The notes under the pieces are model-generated. The model had not been told where the DNA came from. It worked only from the letters and a program-made list of their open reading frames with translations, and did not search any database. A stretch of DNA of 64,000 nucleotides from Echinometra lucunter (Eukaryota > Echinodermata > Echinoidea > Camarodonta > Echinometridae): positions 1,960,559-2,024,558 of the forward strand of contig CM057156.1 in the NCBI GenBank assembly GCA_029962745.1, read 5' to 3'. Below are positions 43,201-54,526 of the stretch, one piece after another. The first letter of the stretch is position 1, and each line of letters starts with the position of its first letter. A program made the translations under genes and the position numbers.

Positions 43201-46200
43201 CGCAAAAAAATTGGCGTCATGAGTAAATTAAGGAGTGTTCTTCCGTATAAATCCATGCTCACACTGTACTATTCACTCGTATATCCCTACCTTTCCTACT
43301 GTAATTTTGTGGGGAAGAACTTGCGATAAATTGTTAAAACCTCTCTTCATTCTTAAAAAACATGCTGTAAGGTTGTGCTGCTGCGCACCCTTCAGGGCGC
43401 ACGCTTCTCCATTGTTTAATTCCTTGAAATTACTTAAATTTCCAGATATTCTTTCCCAAAATACTTCGATATTTATGTTCAAATTTAGAAATAATATGTT
43501 ACCAATGACATTTGTTAACAGTTTCCATTTCAACCCAGATGTCCACTCATCAAATACAAGAAGAAAACATGACTACCATCTACCAAAGTTCAAGAACTCA
43601 TTTTTGCTAAATAAATCCATCAGATACCAAGGACCACTAAAATGGAACTCTTTGAATAATCATTTGAAGGGTATAACGAATTAAACGCATTTAAAAGAGA
43701 AGTGAAAAGAATTGCCACTTATTGATATTGACTCAGTTCAATTTTAATGAATTATATAACTGATCTATACTTATTTTCATCATTCTCATCATTTGTTATT
43801 TATTTGTTTAAATCCTTTTGTTCTATATAATTATGTATAGTTTCTTTGTATTTATTATTTCTATTGTATTGTTTCTGCATAATTTGGGGTTGCTTGGTCA
43901 CAAGTTTTTATTATTTTTTAGCAATCCCGGCATACATTCAACATACTGTATTTTTCATTATTTCATTGTGATTTTTATCTTTGTCAAATTCATGATTTTC
44001 CCCAGTTTGTCTTTGTAACTCAATTGAATTGAGTTACAAAGACAAGCTGGGGAAAATCATGAAAATAATTGATCTCCAACAAATTTTGCATTTTTGCCCT
44101 TACAAAGTGAAGAGAATGATTATTATGTTTTCACCTGATTTAAATGTATCCTTTGCATCCTGATAATTTGCGAGCCAGGGGTCCCACACTTCGGCCAGAC
44201 CATCCCTGAACTCATTAGGCGCGGGATCGAGGATGTGGCGTGGGTAGTTGTCATGGTTACCAATAGCTGGGAAGACTGGAAGATCAGGTATCTGTTGTCT
44301 CATCTCATTGGTGACGTTCTGGATGATGGTAAGAACCTTGGTGGTGTTGAGTTGACTTAGATTTACTGCTCCTGGTGAGTCTCTGATGGAGGATAGGGAA
44401 AGGAAAAGAGGGAAAGAGACCATGACGGAGTACGGACGTGTTATGTTGCTGCTTTGGGGGGTGTTTCACAAAGACTAATATTGACTAAAATCTCACTTAA
44501 CTACGGCTTGCCATTCATGCCACTGTTTTTTTTTTTTTCACTATGGATCTCTCAAAGGATTTGCAAATAATGGTCACAAATCTGCAGAACTGACATTTTT
44601 TTTATAGTTCATTGATGAAGAAAAAACAGAAGTAATTTCTTCAAATTTATGACAATGATTTGCGCACCCCTTGAGAAACCGATGGTTAAAGCAAATAGTG
44701 GCATGAATGGCCTGCCATAGGTAAGAGCGATTTGAGTCAATTTCTTAGTCCTTGTGAAACACCCCTCTGAAATTGTTTCACCATGCTATACGCCAGGTCG
44801 GGTGGTAATGATAGTAAACCCTTATTCTCATACATCAAATCAACATATTCCTGATGCTCTGTCTTGGGTCCTTTACTGGTTTGCCGTTATCAAAAACACA
44901 CGTGTACTATGATTTTTTAGGACATTAAATAATTTTGCCCCTACATTAAATTTCGAACTTATCATTATTCATTTCGCTCCAACCAAAATCTATATCTCCC
45001 TCCATAAACCAGTGTCAGCACCAAGGGGGGGGGGGGGGGCATGGGGGCATTTGCCCCCCCCCCCAGTTGCCCACCCTGAAATTTTGAGGACTGAAAAGAA
45101 AAATTAAACAATAATTTGTAAACAAGCAGATATTGTCATAAGCATCATATTCAAGCTGTGAAGTCTCTAAAATACCATTTTCCACTCTTCAAAACTTCGA
45201 TTAAAAAACAAAAAAAGTGGTTATTTTTGGCTCGCTCGCTTCGCTCGCTCGTCATATTTTTAAATTTCCTTTCTAAAATGCGATTAAAAACAAGAAAAGT
45301 AGCCATTTTTCACTCGTTTGCTTCACTCGCTCATCATATTTCAGAATATTTATTCGAAAATGCGATTAAAAACCAAAAAAAAAAACGATTATTTTTGGTT
45401 CGCTCCCTCGAAAAATTGATATTAAATTGTGTGTAAGAGGAAAAAAAATAGTCCCAAAATTCAATTATCCCCCCCACTCCTCAAAGTGGATTCACGCCGG
45501 CGACTAAAACTAGCGCTTCACATTCGATTTTTCCATACACGCAAAAACAAATTGACTGCCCCTGCCCCCAACATTTTCTTTTGCCCTCCATTTGCCCCCC
45601 CCCCCACTTTAACAATCCTGGTGCCGCCACTGTCCTAAACCTAAGTCCAATAACTGTAAAAGAACATTTTTCTATAGGGGGTGACACTGTATGACAAATT
45701 ACCTGTAGACAGGTAATCATTTTGTTAATACATTTTCTGATAGTTAAATACCTGCACATAACCATTTTCCCTTAAGGTTTGTGTATCTTTTTGTTATGTT
45801 TTTGTTTATGTTTTGTTTTGTTGTTTTAAATGGTATTTAGTGTTTGGAATTTTGTAATAATAATTTTTCATTAAGGACGCCAAGGAAGAATAGCGATGTT
45901 AGATGAACATTGCTGAAATAGGGCTTTCCGCAGATTTGATATTTTTTTGATTTGTATATTTTGTATTCATTTTCTTTGTATATAATTCTGATTTTTGTAT
46001 ATTTTTATTGACTCTGAAATAAAAACAAACAAACAAACAAATTCTATCACTAAAAAGGGCAGAGGAGTGACTACATTTTCAAAATGGTAGATTAACATTT
46101 TTAACATGCTGGATTCCAACCTTTACAGTGTTAAATCCAGCATATTCAAAGTGTTAATCTACCATTTTGAAAATGCAATCACTCCTTGGCCCATTTAAAT

Positions 46201-47218
46201 TAGTTAGTTAGTAGTGTATGCATGGAAGAATTACAATGCCAACAGAGATTACAGTGGGTATGATTTTGAGATTATATAGGAATGATCTTGTATGTTTGGA
46301 TTATAATCAATAACATTTGAATTGATTTGAATCAAATTAAGTGAATTAAACATCCCGATCATTTATAACGGACTGAAAGGTCAGGGGTTACACTTTGTAT
46401 CTTCTCAAAGGCACATGTGACGCAAAATATGATAATAAATGAATGATAATTACTATTTTTGAATTTCTTGCTGCATAGAGACTATAAATCGATTGAATGA
46501 GACAACAAAAAGAGCTAACAAAAACAGACAAACAAACAAACAAACAAACGAACAAACAAACGAAAAATGAAGCTCCATGAGGGGTAAACAAGAGCTGGAA
46601 TAGAAAGGGGATACCCGTCCAGACCTATCATGAGCATATTAATGAAGGTGCATTTGACTACTAGCAAAACTCCTTGAAATTTAGTTGAAATACTTCTAGT
46701 CATTTTCACAACATAGTATCATGGGTAAAGTTCAAAAGGAGGTGAAAAAAGTACACGGAAGGGAGAAAAAATAATCTCGAATGCACGAAGGTGGCTTGGA
46801 AACGCATGAATGAGACGGTGCTCACAGCTTATAGGGCTTGTAACGCGTCAGCGGAAAAAAAATCCTGGTTTTTAAAGTTTCACTGAATTTTATAAGCATT
46901 ATCCCAGTATGAGCTTATACATGCCTGGGTGATTATGACGCAAACAAAAGAGGGGAACTTTGGCAGAATTTGAGAAAGGGAAAAGGAACAAAGTAAAAAA
47001 AAATAAATGCAATATGGCTTTGAGTGCAGAAACTAAACAAAAAATGTATTCTGTGCTGCAAACTATTATTATCTAATTTTGTAGCTCATGGATGTGAAGG
47101 CTGATTATCGGGTTTGGAATACATAATCCTTTACAAATTCTATTATCGATGGCGATTCAGTTTTCTTCCCTTTTCCTTTTCAAATGTTCCCCTCCCTCTT
47201 AGTAACTACTTTCTCTCT

Positions 47219-47274
<56 letters not shown>

Positions 47275-48084
47275 CTCCTCCCCTTTCCCATCTTCCAATT
47301 TACCTCTCTTTTCTCCTCCCTCTGTTCCCATTGATGGGGAAGCAGGACACCCTTTTTTTTTTTAAGGGGGGGGGGAGGTCATACACCAAAAATTTTCTGA
47401 CACCCCCCCCCAAAGTAGTATGTCCTCAGCTTGAATTTTCTTTTTCGTTTGTTTTTTTTTTGAGGGGGGGGGTGGACATACCCGAATATTCGCTAACAAA
47501 TTTGTCTCAGGTTTCTCGTTTTCTAAACTTTTGGGGGACATAAACAACTGAAAGGGCTACCCTGTGGAATTAAGACGGAAATGAACAAATAAATCTTAAA
47601 TATTCTATTTAATTTTTCAGATCTTTTTTCCCCAACTTTTTTTTTTTTTTTTTTTTTTTTGGGGGGGGGGGATACCCTATCGTGTTTCCTCTATTTTTTT
47701 TTGAGTCGTGACTCCCTTGCCCCCCCCCCCCTATTGACGCTCATGACGCCACTCAACATCAATGAGGCACTGACCCTACAGGCAGGAGGCCGGTCGATCT
47801 GTGGTCTGAGGGTCACTTCTGCAGGTTAGAAGGCCGGTCACATCGAAATCACCCCAGTTCGCCTCTCCATATACCTACCCTGTCCAGACGATGAAGTCTG
47901 TTTCGTTTGTCATGGTATCTGCCATGGTTTGAAGGACACTCTCTACCAGTGCCCAGGGGGAGTCACAGGAATGACTACCCAAGGGGTACAGGGCCAGGTC
48001 GACGGCCACCGAACAGCTGCCCGAGACCCCTTCTCCATACCAAGGGTCATAATGGACGTCAGAGATGTGAAGAAAGTTCCCTTC

Positions 48085-48153
<69 letters not shown>

Positions 48154-48526
48154 GGAGCTGGAGAGAGAGAGAGGGAGAGACAGATGAGAAAGAGAAAAGG
48201 GAACGTTTATTAAGTATCACTTTTCAAAATAATGTTGAGTATAACCCAATAAACAGATTATAAACCGAAATGATTCAACTCGATAGTTTCCGCACATGGG
48301 TAATTTTCATTGTGTATGCGTATTCAGGACATGCAATCCGAGCAGGAATAAGATCGATACGTAATCCGTATAATTCATTGGTTTTTTTTTATCACTATTG
48401 TTATTTTCTTACAATACACTAAAACTTCAAGAAAATCTTTATTCTTGATAACTCACCGTCACCCAATGAAAGAGTGAAATAGGTGAAACAGCAGATACCA
48501 AGCAATAATCCTTTGTATGAATACAT
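39807..48526 (-). CDS. Acid sphingomyelinase-like phosphodiesterase (SMPDL3-like)
   Basis: Secreted or lysosomal calcineurin-like metallophosphodiesterase; vertebrate SMPDL3A/B hydrolyse nucleotide phosphates and related substrates. Six coding exons join in phase on the minus strand: 48457-48526, 47879-48083, 44135-44382, 41870-42033, 40926-41103 and 39807-40294, giving 450 aa (SMPDL3A about 453). Residues 1-22 form a signal peptide (hydrophobic LLLGICCFTYFTLSLG). Metal-site motifs appear in order: DVH at 32-34, TGDS at 91-94, GNHD at 133-136, AH at 234-235, and GHHH at 274-277 (GHTH in vertebrates). The C-terminal domain has the paired-Cys pattern ECDDDCKRLQIC. N-glycosylation sequons (NVT, NTT) are visible. 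The neighbouring GPCR is divergent. I cannot separate the A and B paralogues. Confidence 0.93.
40926..41103 (-). CDS. SMPDL3-like exon 5 (GHHH motif)
   Basis: 178 nt from acceptor CTCTAG|GTGTAT to donor ACAG|GTATGC. Encodes VYINAHILPGS (metal His235) and KYSDVIKGQFYGHHHYDSF. Confidence 0.93.
41104..41869 (-). other. SMPDL3-like intron 4
   Basis: Non-coding apart from the MITE at 41490-41713. Confidence 0.6.
41490..41713. mobile_element. MITE with TCGAGGGTCTAGTGCAACAA termini
   Basis: 224 bp with ~36-bp terminal inverted repeats (TCGAGGGTCTAGTGCAACAA then AGGGCTATCTGCATTTTT; the right end is the complement with one mismatch plus an A-run). Lies in an SMPDL3 intron. Confidence 0.85.
41870..42033 (-). 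CDS. SMPDL3-like exon 4
   Basis: 164 nt from acceptor AATCAG|GTGGTT to donor AAG|GTACAA. Encodes GGYYVTPVNSNLWMVVLNTA and DPAGQFAWLDDTLN, matching the family's GGFYS and DPxxQFxWL blocks. Confidence 0.92.
42211..42357. mobile_element. Short MITE with GGGCCCCGTTGCATAAA termini
   Basis: 147 bp. Left GGGCCCCGTTGCATAAAC and right TTTTATGCAACGGGGCCC are inverted. Inner words (TGGTTACTTTGCC / TGGTAGTTACCA) pair more loosely. Confidence 0.8.
42407..42678. repeat. Foldback with ~98-bp near-identical arms
   Basis: Arm 42407-42504 and inverted arm 42580-42678 differ at only a few bases (for example atggcgg / atgacgg), with a ~75-bp loop. Each arm contains ATGAACATGGCGGACAAAG. Confidence 0.9.
42792..43684 (+). 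pseudogene. Non-LTR (LINE) reverse transcriptase fragment
   Basis: Decayed RT C-terminal half, antisense within SMPDL3 intron 3. Visible blocks: QGSILGPLLFVLFMND, the catalytic YADD (42891-42902), ANWFSANKLQIN, NFLG, LTWEKHI, and a thumb/tail with LYYSLVYPYLSYCN. It has in-frame stops (near 42915 and 43109) and frameshifts. The style fits the CR1/L2/Jockey group. The AT-rich 3' tail may extend to about 43990. Confidence 0.9.
43990..44062. repeat. Near-perfect palindrome
   Basis: Two 36-bp arms meet at CAATTGAATTG with a single base-pair mismatch (cagtttgtc / gacaagctg). It sits at the 3' side of the LINE fragment. Confidence 0.9.
44135..44382 (-). CDS. SMPDL3-like exon 3 (GNHD motif)
   Basis: 248 nt from acceptor CATCAG|AGACTC to donor TCAG|GTGAAA. 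Completes WTGDSPGA and carries LPVFPAIGNHDNYPRHIL and EVWDPWLANYQD. Confidence 0.93.
44456..44766. mobile_element. MITE with GGGGGGTGTTTCACAAAGAC termini
   Basis: About 311 bp. Left GGTGTTTCACAAAGACTAAT and right CTTAGTCCTTGTGAAACACC are inverted. Lies just inside SMPDL3 intron 2. Confidence 0.75.
45170..45430. repeat. Three tandem ~83-bp units with CGCTCGCTTCGCTCGC core
   Basis: Units share 'atgcgattaaaaac-aaaaaagt-g-tatttttggctcgctc'. The first has CTCGCTCGCTTCGCTCGCTC; later units have decayed forms (ctcgtttgcttcactcgc). Related to 37930-38130 on the opposite strand. Confidence 0.75.
46057..46192. repeat. Hairpin-forming inverted repeat
   Basis: Arms starting GGGCAGAGGAGTGACTACAT and ending in its near-complement pair over about 55 bases each, with a ~20-bp loop. 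Several mismatches suggest it is older than the palindrome at 56199. Confidence 0.8.
47211..47272. repeat. (CT)n microsatellite
   Basis: About 60 bases of nearly pure CT. Poly Leu-Ser frames across it are artefacts. Confidence 0.95.
47879..48083 (-). CDS. SMPDL3-like exon 2 (DVH metal motif)
   Basis: 205 nt from acceptor CTCTCTAG|AAGGG to donor ACAGG|GTAGGT. Encodes FLHISDVHYDPWYGEG, a Cys-containing segment, and FIVWTG. The acceptor's pyrimidine tract is made by the adjoining (GA)n microsatellite read on this strand. Confidence 0.92.
48085..48155. repeat. (GA)n followed by a G run
   Basis: GA repeat to about 48143 then 13 G. Its left end touches the acceptor of SMPDL3-like exon 2, supplying its (CT)n pyrimidine tract on the minus strand. 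Confidence 0.95.
48457..48526 (-). CDS. SMPDL3-like exon 1 (signal peptide)
   Basis: Start codon at 48526-48524; encodes MYSYKGLLLGICCFTYFTLS and GD, ending at donor GACG|GTGAGT in phase 1. Confidence 0.85.
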
Positions 48527-49299
48527 TTTCCTGCAGCTTTTCCGTGTTTCCTTTGGATGGAAGTCGTACACCCAGTCAAAGATAGATGACTTGAAAATAG
48601 AGCTAGCTATCTGTTTTTATCGCACTTCTTCTTGACATGCTAGCCGCGTACCAGGACGATAGTTATGAAAGGAGTTCACCCCAACCTCAACTTCTTAAAA
48701 TACTTAATTCGGTTCCCCTTTGAAGACAGTGCTCAGTAACACGTCAGTTCCTTATCAGCTATGTAGGATTTTATGTACACATAGCCAGATTTTAGATTGC
48801 AAAGAGGAAGACTTTGCTCTGTAAGGAGGGGGGGGGGGGGGGGTTTGTCTTCCTAATGCTTTACCTTCATTTTTTTGTAATGATGACGTTATACAAAGTA
48901 ATCCGCAAACTGGGAATTCCAGTTTGACCAACTATAGTCACAGGATGTGGACTATGAACCCGTTTTTTTTCTTGTTGACAAGAATAATGGACAGAAAACA
49001 CGGATATCACTTGTGATATCACTTGTGAACTTTGATTTGTAAAGTTCTCTCGAGTAATCGTAGAGATTTAATAATATGAATCTCCTTTTCATTTTTTTCA
49101 AGACTGCTAAGCAGAGAAGAGAAATGAAAATCTAAGTACATTTGCAGCCTATCACTCAGATCAAAGCTGCGACTCTTTCAAAAGCCGGGTTTATAAGGCG
49201 AGAAAGAAACCGAATGACTGAAATGAGAACTAGTGGAGAAGTGTACGGGACTCGAGGAGGGCGGGGATTGCCCGGAAATTGAATTGCAGGAGTGAGAGA

Positions 49300-49302
<3 letters not shown>

Positions 49303-49368
<66 letters not shown>

Positions 49369-49380
49369 AGACACACACAC
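49303..49380. repeat. Compound (AG)n-Gn-(AC)n microsatellite
   Basis: About 56 bases of AG, then 11-12 G, then a short AC repeat. More GA tracts follow at 49463-49482 and 49517-49540. Confidence 0.95.
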
Positions 49381-49509
49381 TCGCACCCCTACCCACACAC
49401 ACACACAGAATGGGAAAGAAAGATGACCAAGAAGGGAGGGAGGGAGGGAGAGAGAAGAAGAAAGAGAGAGAGAGAGAGAGAGACAAATAAGAGAAAGATA
49501 TAAAGAGAT

Positions 49510-49540
<31 letters not shown>

Positions 49541-49948
49541 TCATGCTTTATCATTTTTGTCTGGTCTTAATTTTCCCTTTTTCCTGCTCTTTGTTGTCTC
49601 TTGATATCTACTACATTGTCCTTTGTTTATATCATATTTTGATTTGATGTGTTTTGCTGGTGTTCTGTTCTTAATACTGCAAATATTACACTGTGTGGTT
49701 TTTCAAGCTTTTTGTGGGTGTTAAATGATGATCTTAGAATAATAATAAAAAAATAAAGATCAATATTTTATGTGGGCTGCGTGATTATATTCTGAAACCA
49801 TCTCCAAAGTGTTGATTCTCCAAGCAGAAATCCGGGGGCATGCGCAGTAAGGAGGTGGGGTGAGTAGGTCAAACTGCCCCCTATCCGTTTTTTCCACTTT
49901 CTGAAAAGGAACACTGTTTTCTCAGGATCTTCTTTCCCCCTCTCTCTC

Positions 49949-50055
49949 TTTCTTCTTCTTCTTCTTCTTCTTCTTCTTCTTCTTCTTCTTCTTCTTCTTC
50001 TTCTTCTTCTTCTTCTTCTTCTTCTTCTTCCCCTCCTTCTTCTTCTTTCTCCTTC
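49949..50055. repeat. (TTC)n microsatellite
   Basis: Some 27 copies of TTC/TCT, ending in CCTCCTTC variants. The poly-Glu frame on the minus strand is not a gene. Confidence 0.95.
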
Positions 50056-51765
50056 TTTGTAGGCCTTGGAAGGTTGAGGTTTAACACTTGTGGTTCAATA
50101 CATCCCATAGCCATCCAACTCCCTATTATAGCGATCTTCGTTGCTTCGTTGTATATTTTCAATAGTGTTTTGTTTTACGCTATACTCTTGATTTCTCTAG
50201 CCGCGTCTTATTTACCTCCATGACTCCACTACTCTTCTTTCGACTGTTTGGGACCAGAAATCCATTATTTAAGGTTGGGAGTGGGACATCAATTCATTTG
50301 TTAGTTTGTTTCAAAGTCCAATTGTAGTCAAATAGTCCAAATGATACTGGGATTTCCACTTGTATGATCTATCAAACTGGTCAGCCACTAAGCATTGCAC
50401 CTTACTCTTACGTACCGGTAAACAAATAGATGATAGGGCTTTTTGACAATACCCCCTTCCCAAAGCTGAAACCTGTTACCCGCTGAATCGAAGAATTGCT
50501 AAACTTGGCTGATCACAGCATTTTACGGTAGTGTCTGTAAACACATCTTTTATAATTTTTTTCGTACTGTTGTTTTTTTTTATATCTAGCTCAGTTATAT
50601 CATGGGAAAATGTATTTGACACAGCGTATGTTGAGTTCACACAGAGATAAGAGCATCTGTGGAGAAAATATGAAATTTTGTGTACAAACCATATTGAGAG
50701 TTGTCTTTCTAAACCTGCCATTTTGAAGCTACAGTTTGAGGATCGCCATAGACAGTGAATTGAGACTTTTCATACTTTCATAACTTTCTCATTTCGTAAC
50801 TTAAAAAAATTGCTTCTCTTTATCCTCTCTTTTTATTAAAACGAATATTTCCCCAGGGTTTCATTCCCCTTTAAATAATCAGTAAGGCATGATCCATAGC
50901 GACCGCGAATAATACTCCATGCACTGACCTTGTTCAGCTGTTTGAAGTATCAATTATTACATTGGTTAGATAAAATCTTCATTAAATAAGTTTATGGATG
51001 GAATGTGGTGTGCAATCGTGGTGTCAAAATAAATGAATGGGAAGAAGCAAACCCTTGTGTTCCGCCATTTTGTAATTCTACGTGTATACCAAGGAAAACT
51101 GCCTCAGGTATCTTTGCATGAGGCACTTTTGCAGTTTGCGAGAAAAAGACGCCTTTGTAAACAGGTACAGTGCTTGCCATGACATTTCACCCGATATTGT
51201 CCCGAATCCCATTCATTATTTAAAGTAGATTTCAATGATTCCCATAACTACGATGAATTCGAAGGAAAACATTTCATAAGATTATGTTGTAAATGATGCA
51301 TAAATGAAATATTGAGATCGGATACTAGTAAAAATGGATTCATTCACTGATGTTCCGTTAATCAACCTGGGAACCTGCTTCCAGAGATTTTCCTCATTAC
51401 TGAACCCCTAGTATATACAAACGAATTACTGTTAGTCAGCTTATTGATGGCCAGCAAGAATAACAATCGGAGCCGTCGGAAAAGAATTACAAAGAAAAGG
51501 CCATGGCTGTACATTACCGCCCCCTGGAAAAAATATCCATCGGGATATCCATTCAAACTAAATCAACTCATCGCCATGGTTTATATCCCACACGTTCCTT
51601 TCAAGAATAATCCTTGATCATGTTGATGAAATGAAAAAGGTATACACAATGAGAAAGAGACAAAGATGTTATTGAAAGAAAGAACGCCTTCGTTAAAATT
51701 TGAAAAAATCTTGAAATTTAATCAAAGGAAAAGTAGGGATGGAAAGATATGGAAGGCACAAATAT

Positions 51766-51774
51766 GAGAGAGAT

Positions 51775-51832
<58 letters not shown>
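51766..51832. repeat. (GA)n microsatellite
   Basis: About 60 bases of GA with a few interruptions at the left end. Confidence 0.95.
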
Positions 51833-51835
<3 letters not shown>

Positions 51836-53116
51836 GTGAGGGGGTAAAAATAAGCTTGGGAAAGGGACAGATGGTCCTCGTATACCCAGTAAATGAACAC
51901 AACTTTTAGAACGAATGAAGGCTATATGGATTGCAGTAATAACCAAAGAATTCCATGAAATATTGCATATCTTGGTCCAGTACAATATTAGGGTCTAATG
52001 GAGTTGAAAGCAAAAGGGAAGTTTATTGCCTCTTCGGGGCCTTTCATCTCATATTGAAAGGAGAGCAATTATCATCGTGATACAGAGAAGACTTCCTTAC
52101 AACAGTTGCAACTGCTCTTTTATTTGCATGTCTATTTCTTGTAATTCTTGTAACATCTGTGTAATGATATTTCTACGATTCCTTTGTATGTCATTCTGTA
52201 TTTACACATCGTTATGTTTGAACATTGTTCATAGCCTTCTGGCCTTGCTGAAATCAGCTTCTAGCTGATGGTAAGCTTTTACAGTAATTAAATAAATGCT
52301 AAATTAGAAAACAAAAGTTAGAAAATGACAGGTATTTGATTTCCATGCTTTTCCAAGAACTCTTTCAAAATCTTTCCTGCACATAATGAACCGGTATATA
52401 GTGCTTGTGACAAAAGTGAATAATTTCGTCAGTAAACTTTGGTCATGGATTATGAATGTCCATTCATCGTTTTGAGGATTGTACAGTTCATTTGTTGATG
52501 AGTGCTCGAGCTTTGAAAATATATAATGAATCATGCGTATGGAGAGAATAAATTGGGATGCTTGAGTCTTGGGTCACGTGGTCTCTCACACGAACCACTA
52601 AAATGATTTCCCAGGGCCTACGTTGAATCACTTAAGGCCTGATACATTTCGCTGCCAAGTCCAGGGGTATAACCACTTATGCTGTAATGGATGATTATGT
52701 GCAATAAAGTTGTCAACTGTAATGGACTAGGCACTGACCACTATGTGTGCATTTTTTGTTCACGTGGACTCAATTTTCATGTAACCCACCAGCATCAGAC
52801 GATTCGGGGACTCGGAAAGCACCCGATCCTCCTAGGCAATTCCTCGCGTCTATAGTATCATTTCTCCTAGTGCAACAGTAGCTCTTGGTGTGCTTGACTT
52901 CGGTTATCATGGTTACAGTTTTCTGATAAGACTCGACCATAAGACCTTGACTGCATGACAAAATTCCACCACTGACTCCAACTTGTGCTTGTTCTTTAAA
53001 CAGACCGTGCTATGTGTGATTGATTAGAATATGATTTAATCATGTTCACAGGGGCATTACAAATGAATCCTGTAACACACCTCACAAGTCAGTTGCAGGA
53101 TTCATAATAACACAAC

Positions 53117-54526
53117 ATGGGTGGAATAAGTAGGATCTACTTTGGTTTTCTTTACCTGGTGTTCTTCCAAGCAGTGAAGTTCGCATCACCACTTCAAACT
53201 TTTAATGGGATCGCAGGGGTGACGATTCAAGAAGCCAACAATTCACTTTCGGATGACTTTCTCGTGAGTGTAGTCAGCAATCTGGAAAGCTTGTTATCGG
53301 GAGCTCTTGATGACGTTACAGTTTTTCAAAATGGATCTCAAACCAGTTCTATGAGTATTTCATTCAGGGCATATTTTGACGATCTTGTAAGAGTACCTGT
53401 CTGTCTCGGGAATGGCACGTATTATTATTCAAGTTATTCGATTGATTCTGTATCAATGCAGAACTTTCAAAATAATTTTGACGAATGCAAATATAACGAA
53501 AAGAACGTGGCATATTTCAAGTATACCGAACAAGACTGTAAATTCACAAATCTGGATTGTGAATACAGTTACGATTTGAATCGACTGCATAGATATGAAC
53601 TTAGTAAGTACGGGTCAGTTTTATACAGCTTCTTCTGTATCTCTGTTGTTAATGAGAACGGTCAGCCATGCCCTAATTATCTTTTTGGGCTTTGGCTTCC
53701 TCAAGAGTGGATAGCTAACTCCAGCTCAGTTTGCATTATAAATAGATCCCAAAAGGTTCTTCAACCATCCTTTGAATACATTAATGATGATAATCTTGAT
53801 ATTCACATCGACACATTACCTTTCCAATTATTCTGCGCGCCGAGAATATCTGGCCCGCCAATCCTTCATCTTGACGGCGATCCGATGTGGGAGAAACTTC
53901 CTGAGTGGCTGAAGATGTGTCTTCGAGTCCTCAACGGTATTTCCGTGGCTGCACTTCTCTTCTGCCTTCTCACATTCGGCACCTTTGCAGAGCTCCGGAA
54001 CACCCATGGTAAAAATGTCCTAAGTCTGGTAATCGCAGGAATGCTATCACTACTTTACACATCCGGTTACATCCCACTCATGACAGACAATCGTGAGCTG
54101 TGTGTCTTTCTAGCTACTCTCGTTTACTACTTTGTGCTCATCCCCAACTATTGGTGGACAGCTGTTGCCATCTTCTTAGCGTGGACTCTCGGCAGAAAAG
54201 GTATTCACCGCGTGGATGAAGACTCCGGAAGCCACTTCTTTCTTCTTCTCTCCCTCTTTGGATGGGGCATGCCGCTAATGTTCGCCCTTATTATGGCCTT
54301 TCTACACATCGGAGGTATTAAAGTGTTCGACATCGAAAACTACTGCTGGATTATCAAGGGTTGGCCCAACTACGTTCTGTCGGTGCTAGCATTTATTCCC
54401 TTCCTAGTCGACTGCGTTCTTTTTGTATTGGTGCTTTACAGACTGAGGGTTACACAAAATGAACTGACATCTCTAGAACCAAGATCTGTGAGGAGGCAGA
54501 TGAATCAACGTCAGTTAAACATTAAG
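53117..54526 (+). CDS. GPCR exon 1 (ectodomain, TM1-TM5)
   Basis: 470 codons ending at donor ATTAAG|GTAGGA in phase 0. It is unusually long for one exon, holding the ectodomain and five membrane segments. The ATG (ACAACATGG) is preceded by a possible acceptor at 53098-53099 (TTGCAG), so an untranslated first exon may exist. Confidence 0.85.

Larger units (their letters stand above)
44767..47878 (-). other. SMPDL3-like intron 2, remainder
   Basis: Contains the CGCTCGC-core repeat, a hairpin, short G/C/T runs and a (CT)n microsatellite. No exon recognised. Confidence 0.5.
48527..53116. other. Divergent intergenic region SMPDL3 / GPCR
   Basis: Holds several microsatellites ((GA)n-Gn at 49303-49369, (TTC)n at 49949-50055, (GA)n at 51766-51832), a G run at 48827-48843, half a MITE at about 50640-50880, and plain DNA. 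Both genes' promoters should be here; I could not place a convincing TATA box or initiator. Confidence 0.45.

Noticed and set aside
49156..49554. Leu-Ser repeat frame of 132 codons
   Set aside because: Product of the (GA)n microsatellites; not a protein.
52770..52961. Minus-strand frame with several Cys (CCTRRNDTIDARNC)
   Set aside because: Sequence looks protein-like, but I found no start, no convincing splice pair and no family; left out as unsupported.
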